Assembly (NCBI GenBank): GCA_019022495.1
Contig: JAFEKR010000027.1
Coordinates: 595,501 to 659,500, forward strand
Source: Epichloe hybrida
Lineage: Eukaryota > Ascomycota > Sordariomycetes > Hypocreales > Clavicipitaceae
Reading direction: 5' to 3'
DNA length: 64,000 bases
Of this stretch, positions 59,114 through 64,000 are shown in pieces. The notes under the pieces were generated by a model that searched no databases, was not told where the DNA came from, and saw nothing but the letters and a program-made list of their open reading frames with translations. A program made the position numbers and the translations under genes. Each line of letters opens with the position of its first letter. The stretch's first letter is position 1.

Positions 59114-62067
59114 ATGGCTTCCACCAGCCAATCCCCCTCTTCTCTTCCTCAGGGCTTCTCCGTGTACCAGCCCACGCTCGGCACTCCGTTGCAATTCTTC
59201 CCTGCTCTTGGATCGCAAGAGCTCGACGACATGATCAACAATTTCAGCCCTGGCCCTTCTTCTGCCGGCGAGAAGCGCGCTGCCGTCACTTTTGACTTCT
59301 TCAAGCACGTTCAGATGACGGGACAGACTTACAAGTTCTACCCGGTGTCTGCACCTTCTGCTGACGCTTCTCCCTCAACGGCCCCCAGCCCTTCCATGGA
59401 CTCCGCCAATCCCTCATTCAACGTTTTTGCTCCCATCACATCGTCCTGGGACTGGAGTGCCACTTCAGCAGCCTCATCGATATCTTCTTCATCCCGCGTC
59501 TCGTTGCAACGCCGACGAGAGTCCAGGACTAGAAGCCGGCCCTCGAGACATCAAACTGCTGATGTTTCGCATCTTCCTGGCATGAAGATCCTCACAAAGG
59601 ACGGATTGGATGTGACCGATTCTGCCTCACGGGGATCCAAGACCAGGGAGCAGCGCGATCATGCTCATCTCATGAGAGTCATAAAGGCCTGCGACAACTG
59701 CCGACGCAAGAAGATCCGGTGCGACCCTAGCCACAAGAAGCGTGGTGCTGTTCAAGAAGCACCTCAAAGCACACCAAAGCCCACCAAGAAGGCGAAGACT
59801 GTGTCGTCAGAGTCAGTTCCACCTTGCCACTTGCCAGTCACGGCCACGAATCCAGAGATCGTATTCCATGGATCATCATCATCATTTGACCAGGATCTCA
59901 CATTCTCATTCACTGGTCTGGAGGACTTTGATCATACCGCTTTATCGTACGACCTATTTGACGAGTTCGTCCAGTTCCCTCCCACGGACACGCCCGACTT
60001 CGACTCTCTGCTCGACACCACCGACTACAATTCCTCTCAATCGTCTTCCTCGTCCTCTTTTGCTGCATCACCGCTGAAGTCGGTCACGCCGTCATCTCAG
60101 CAAGACCCTGCCGCGCCTGCTGGTGCCGAGCTCGTTAACCCAGAGCTGCAAGCAAGGACACCCAATTTCCCCTTCTCGGACCATGCTGCATCTTCGAGCG
60201 ATTACACAGATTTCAACTTGTTCTCGCCGTCGTCCAGCTTCTCTGAGGATGAGCGGATGTTACCGATTAGCTCATTGAGTAGTAGCAGCCTGCCCAACTT
60301 GAACGGACCTTCATTGTCAGAATGCCCACAACCATCACTGGCTGCCGCTACCAGCGGCGAGGCAATTGAGTGGAGCGATCCTGGCCGCCTGTCAATTGAT
60401 CAAGTTCAGTTCCACTCTGCCAACTATGTTGGCGGTAGTGGCCGCAGCGCTGTACAAGACAGCCTTCAATCGACTACCAGGAGCACTTTAGGCGGATCCG
60501 GAAACGAGTGGTACTATAGTCGGAATACGACGACTCTGTCGGAATCAGTGGGCGAGGGAGCCTTTTGCTGTTCGCCAGGCATTGCCGTTGTGAACGGAGG
60601 CACTTCATCGGGTCGGCAGACCCTAGCAAACGTACGCATACGAATTCACTTTGCCATGATCTCACGGGAACTAACTTCTTGGAAGGTGCCTCTCAGCTTC
60701 GAATCGCCTGCAGCATCCGTGTCACTTGATTTTCGCCCTAGTGTATGCCCACCCCGTTTTGTTCCTTCTGCTTCTGCATTCATGCTGACCTCTACCCAGA
60801 CATCTCCGGGTATACTCGTCGACCAAGCGGCGATTGCCGGAACACCAGCCACGGCTAGCGTGATCGGCAGTGTAAGTAGTTTTGCTGAAATGAATCTCTT
60901 GCTACGGGAACTAACTTCAAAAAAAGGCGCTACCAGTTGGAGATGACGACCAACTTGGGCCCGTCTCAATCGATAGGCACAGAAGTGTACGTATATTCGC
61001 CGAATATCACGCAGAACTGTCTATCGTCCGGCGACTTACTAGAAAAAAGGCACTACCAGCTGAGTCGGGCCATCAATCGGCACCCGTTGCGGCCTATAGA
61101 ACACACAGCGTATGTACCCTAGCCGTTCCGAATATCCTGATGCTGACTTAGCCAACTAAATGTGGAAAAGGACATACCAACACCTGCCGATCAGAGTCAT
61201 GCAGTCGATAGTTCGGAATCAGTTTGCTTTGGATCTCATGTACTAATGGTTTGTCGAAAATCGGATTTACGTGCATGCGCATGTCGACTAACTCTTTCAA
61301 AGTCTCAGTCTGCCGATGCCGATGCTCCTCGGCAATCGTCTACCAACTGCCCGACTAACCTGAGCGTCGATGACGCATCAAGCCCCTCGCAAGACCGCAC
61401 ACACCTGATTGATGCCGGTCATCGTACATCTGAAGCCACGAACGGCCTCGCAGATGGCACTCGAGGCGTAGTCTCGTCGCCACTCGAAGACTGCAATGAC
61501 CAACGATTCCGGCTACTGCAATCTGCCGAATCGACCTATGCCCTTGCATCCGGCGCACCATCTCAAGGTGTTCTGGACATCAACAGTCGTGGCCTCGACA
61601 CTGGCGGAGACGCTGGTCCTTCTGCATTGTGCTCACCTACCGCGGGCACAGGTGCTGACCTACATGATGGTTCATGTGATCCCACCACATGTGGTACAAG
61701 TGCGCCGGCCACTCAGGCCGTTGTTGCTCAATCTTTGGTGACATGCAACGTCGCAGCGGATTCACATGTCACGTCGTCGGACACTGATGAAACATGGCCG
61801 ATCACTTTGGCATCATCAAACGCGGATCTCGCGTCTTCCTGGACGGCAACTCAACTCGCAAACTCTTTTGGCGCCATGTCTAGTCTGGCACTGTATGTGT
61901 TGGGTGTTGCCATTGCGGCCGCAAAGGCCAGCGTCGAGACCAGGGCTCGATTCGCAAACATGAGGCAGCTGCAGCCGTTGCACAAACTTGATCGGGCAAT
62001 GTCGCGACGATCAGCACTTGGGCTGCGAGCTCGGCTCACTGCCGTGTGTTCGATGTGCGCTGTATAG
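59114..62067 (+). CDS. Putative transcription regulator: half Zn2Cys6 motif, mini-exon array, C-terminal hydrophobic segment (860 aa)
   Basis: Proposed exons: 59114-60631, 60686-60742, 60800-60871, 60927-60986, 61050-61109, 61171-61221, 61303-62067 (2583 nt, all phase-0 junctions). Donors are GTACGC, GTATGC, GTAAGT, GTACGT, GTATGT and GTTTGC; branch sites CTAAC, CTGAC or similar; all acceptors end in AG. The N-terminal ~190 residues are Ser/Pro-rich with a conserved-looking stretch (AAVTFDFFKHVQMTGQTYKF). At about residue 194 comes KACDNCRRKKIRCDPSHKK: the first C-X2-C-X6-C half of a fungal binuclear zinc cluster, but without the second three Cys. An acidic/aromatic region follows (ALSYDLFDEFVQFPP). 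The last exon encodes a hydrophobic stretch AMSSLALYVLGVAIAAAK (about 70 residues before the end) and a basic tail. DNA binding is uncertain because the cluster is incomplete. The 3' introns 3-5 must be removed; introns 1, 2 and 6 are in frame and could be retained. Confidence 0.7.
60632..61302 (+). repeat. Array of mini-exon/intron modules in the 59114 gene
   Basis: Exon starts at 60686, 60800, 60927, 61050, 61171 and 61303 are spaced 114, 127, 123, 121 and 132 bp. The five internal exons are 57, 72, 60, 60 and 51 nt, all symmetrical phase 0, and each ends with a Ser codon. Exons 60927-60986 and 61050-61109 encode related 20-mers (ALPVGDDDQLGPVSIDRHRS and ALPAESGHQSAPVAAYRTHS, 8 of 20 identical). 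Introns 1 and 3 share the 15-mer ACGGGAACTAACTTC around the branch site. This looks like tandem duplication of an exon-intron unit. Confidence 0.65.
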
Positions 62068-63010
62068 CCCGTCAGTTCATGCTGGATGATGGATGCCTTC
62101 GAGTCTGGCAGATGATGGATCGAGTACGGATTATGGAGACAGCGAAGCATTTATTGAATGGCGAACTTGGGTCAAGCATGATGGCCAAATGGCTCTGCAG
62201 GATTGCATTTTTGTGACGCTTATTAGACGCGGCACCCATGACAAGTGCTTACAAGTGCTTGTTGAGCTAGAAATCCATGATACAACTAGACCAATATGAA
62301 AACGTGACGTAAGAGCAAACGCTGCGACGTGGTCATCCATTGTTCGGGTTGTTGTGTCAACTGGTGTGAGTGAAGTAGGTGGGTCGCTGTCATGTGACGC
62401 TCAATTCATGCATTTTCTCAGTATGAACCAAGACAGACGGTCATATCTGCAACCTCATACCATGACACAAACGAATGAGATGATTTTCTCATGACATTCA
62501 TAGTGTCAACTCGCTATCGCAATCTCTCACTTGATTATCCTGCTGTCCACTTGCAATAACTACCCGCGCCTCTGGTCAAATATCAAATTTGACTCAAACT
62601 TGCTCTCCAAAGGACAGTGTCTCAGGGACGGATATTGGAAATCCGACAACAATTTTTTGTTCCATCGCTCGATGTTTCGCGGGTTCTGCACTTGGATTCA
62701 GGAGAGATCTACCCTTGGGTGTTGCAAAGATTGAGAGGCTGTGGCACTGAATGACTTGTCGCGTCACACTGGACGCTGTCAGTCAACCCGCACAGTTGTG
62801 CGTCACTTATCATTGAGCTGCTGCCCCGAAAGCCCCAAAATACTTGCAAACCTACAAAATCTCGCTGTTGGAGGCGAAGGCCTGTTGAAGGGCGCGTGCC
62901 GGATATTCAGGCAACCTGGTCAACTTGCCTTCTCAGCTGGGTGGGGGTTAGCTAGCCAATGCGCCCTTCACCAGCTCGGAAGAGACAGAGTCGACAAATT
63001 CACCGCTCGG
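62068..63010. other. Intergenic region upstream of the Tad2 gene
   Basis: No gene recognised. ACAAGTGCTT occurs twice in tandem at 62241-62260. The open frame that continues leftward from the Tad2 first exon (to 62741) has no ATG before 63011. Region probably contains the 3' end of the upstream transcript and the Tad2 promoter. Confidence 0.5.
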
Positions 63011-64000
63011 ATGACGCTGCTCCAGTATCTTGGGCTGCTGGCACCTGCCAAAAATGCCATCCGCAGACTGTTCCGCCGGTCGTCGCCAGCTGACAGCCAG
63101 CTGGACGGTCCAACGAGGCCGTCGACTCCACCGTCAACGTCAACAGATGGCGTTGCAAACGCATCGCCTTCAGAAAAGCCGGCCTCGAAAGATTCGAAAA
63201 CAACGCTCGCCATGGCTGCGGCGGTCGATCCCTACTCTGATGTCCATGCGGACAAGGAGAACCGGCCCCCCCCGGAAGGTCATGCATCTGAAGACAAGGA
63301 CTTGACGCTGTCTCTGAAAAAGTTGAGTCTCGGCACCCAGGATGCACTGCCTGCAACGGAGCCGTTGATTCCCGAGGAGGCGATTGAGGAGGATCCAGCA
63401 GTCTTGGCAGAACGGGCACATCATATGCGGTTTATTGGCGAGGCACTTGATATGGTATGCGTGTTCCTTGTCCTTGTTTCCACACACCGCACTTGGATAG
63501 CTTCATCTCGGTTGACGGCTTCATTCACTTTTTTACTTTTTTTCTGACTTGTCTGCCCACTGCCAGGCTCGTCTCGCCTTGCGAACAAATGAAACACCAG
63601 TGGGTTGCGTCCTCGTGCACAACGGCACCATCATCGCCAAGGGAATGAACGCTACCAATGTGACTCGAAACGGGACAAGACATGCCGAGTTCATGGCCGT
63701 GTCAGCCCTCCTGTCGTATCCGCCCAAGGACGGACCCCGAACCACCTCTCTCAAGCCCAAGCCGCCTCCACGGAGTGCCGATGACGCATCTGACACGGCG
63801 TCGGCCGACTCGAGGCCACTGGACGGGGGCAACGAAGATGGAAGGATGGGTCATCTCTATCCTTATGGCCAGAAATTCCATCCTGATGCCAGGGTCAATC
63901 GGGAAATTATCAGAGAATGCATTCTGTACGTCACGGTTGAACCCTGTGTCATGTGCGCATCTCTTCTGCGGCAGCTTGGCATCAAGAAGGTGTATTTTGG
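63011..64000 (+). CDS. TAD2: tRNA-specific adenosine-34 deaminase catalytic subunit Tad2 (ADAT2), partial at window end
   Basis: Tad2 with Tad3 converts A34 to inosine at the wobble position of several tRNAs. Exon 1 is 63011-63454, then a 112 nt intron (GTATGC ... TGCCAG), and exon 2 from 63567 to the window edge; the junction is phase 0. Exon 1 encodes a poorly conserved, Ser/Pro-rich N-terminus and then HHMRFIGEALDM; exon 2 continues ARLALRTNETPVGCVLVHNG. The zinc-dependent deaminase motifs are present: HAEF (zinc ligand His plus proton-shuttle Glu) and PCVMC (two Cys ligands), followed by LLRQLGIKKVYFG. About 85 residues lie between them, a low-complexity insertion such as fungal members often carry. 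The 3' end is missing. ATG at 63212 (CGCCATGG) has a stronger context and may be the true start, which would remove 67 residues. Confidence 0.9.

Noticed and set aside
59114..60946. 610-residue unspliced version of the regulator ending at 60946
   Set aside because: A strong GTAAGT donor, a CTAAC branch site and an AG acceptor remove the stretch before 60927, and the resulting frame continues through matching mini-exons to 62067.
61162..62067. Separate gene starting at 61162
   Set aside because: The start codon would be GTG inside a predicted intron; the frame is better explained as the last exons of the 59114 gene.
62741..63010. N-terminal extension of Tad2 to 62741
   Set aside because: The frame is open but starts with GTG and has no ATG before 63011.

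Overview
The window is from a filamentous ascomycete (Pezizomycotina, most likely Sordariomycetes). The evidence is short introns with GTRNGY donors and CTAAC/CTGAC branch sites, fungal-type proteins on the right, and a very AT-rich, TpA-rich repeat block on the left whose retrotransposon frames are full of TAA/TAG codons. That pattern is what repeat-induced point mutation (RIP) leaves. The species is not determinable from sequence alone.

Bases 1 to about 50,526 form one AT-rich block with no intact gene. It is a deep nest of transposable elements, most of which could be bounded by target-site duplications (TSDs). Families are named here for convenience: Copia-A (295-296 bp LTRs), Copia-B (296-301 bp LTRs), Gypsy-C (202 bp LTRs), Gypsy-1 (no LTR identified), LTR-D (263 bp solo), LTR-E (267 bp solo, three copies), and a hAT-like DNA element with CAGAGCAT termini, 8 bp TSDs and (TGTAA)n ends. 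From the outside in: a plus-strand Gypsy-C copy (7236-8349, 43171-43427, 49693-50032) carries Copia-A0 (8350-43170, TSD CTAAG) and minus-strand Copia-A3 (43428-49692, TSD AATAG). A0 carries minus-strand Gypsy-C1 (9194-18277, TSD AAATA), which carries hAT-1 (12886-15357, TSD GTTATAGT). A0 also carries hAT-2, itself broken by Copia-A1 (from 19170). A1 carries Copia-A2 (24366-32378, TSD CCTTT), which carries a 1.7 kb unclassified insert (28464-30187). Further right, Copia-B (33634-42793) carries hAT-3 (34285-36144, TSD TTTACACC) with a 530 bp SINE-like insert, and two solo LTR-E copies (TSDs AGTAT and GTTAG). The left end (1-6193) holds a Gypsy-1 chromovirus pol relic and unclassified sequence.

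At about 50,527 composition switches abruptly to gene-like, and the rest is a gene-rich segment with all five genes on the plus strand: an uncharacterised three-exon gene (51050-52860); a small thioredoxin with a CKPC site (53787-54110); a ZGRF1/Mte1/Dbl2-type protein with an N-terminal DUF2439 domain (54640-57660); a multi-exon protein with a half Zn2Cys6 motif, an unusual array of phase-0 mini-exons and a C-terminal hydrophobic segment (59114-62067); and the tRNA adenosine deaminase catalytic subunit Tad2, cut by the window end (63011-64000). The likely functions are housekeeping or regulatory (redox, DNA repair, transcription, tRNA editing); nothing shows that they form a pathway or cluster.

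Points most worth a second look: the mini-exon array, the reconstructed nest with a recombination scar between A0 and A1, a perfect 444 bp tandem duplication inside otherwise degenerate DNA, the hAT-like family with pentamer-repeat ends and an internal ~100 bp satellite, and two insertions with long TSDs (14 and 11 bp).
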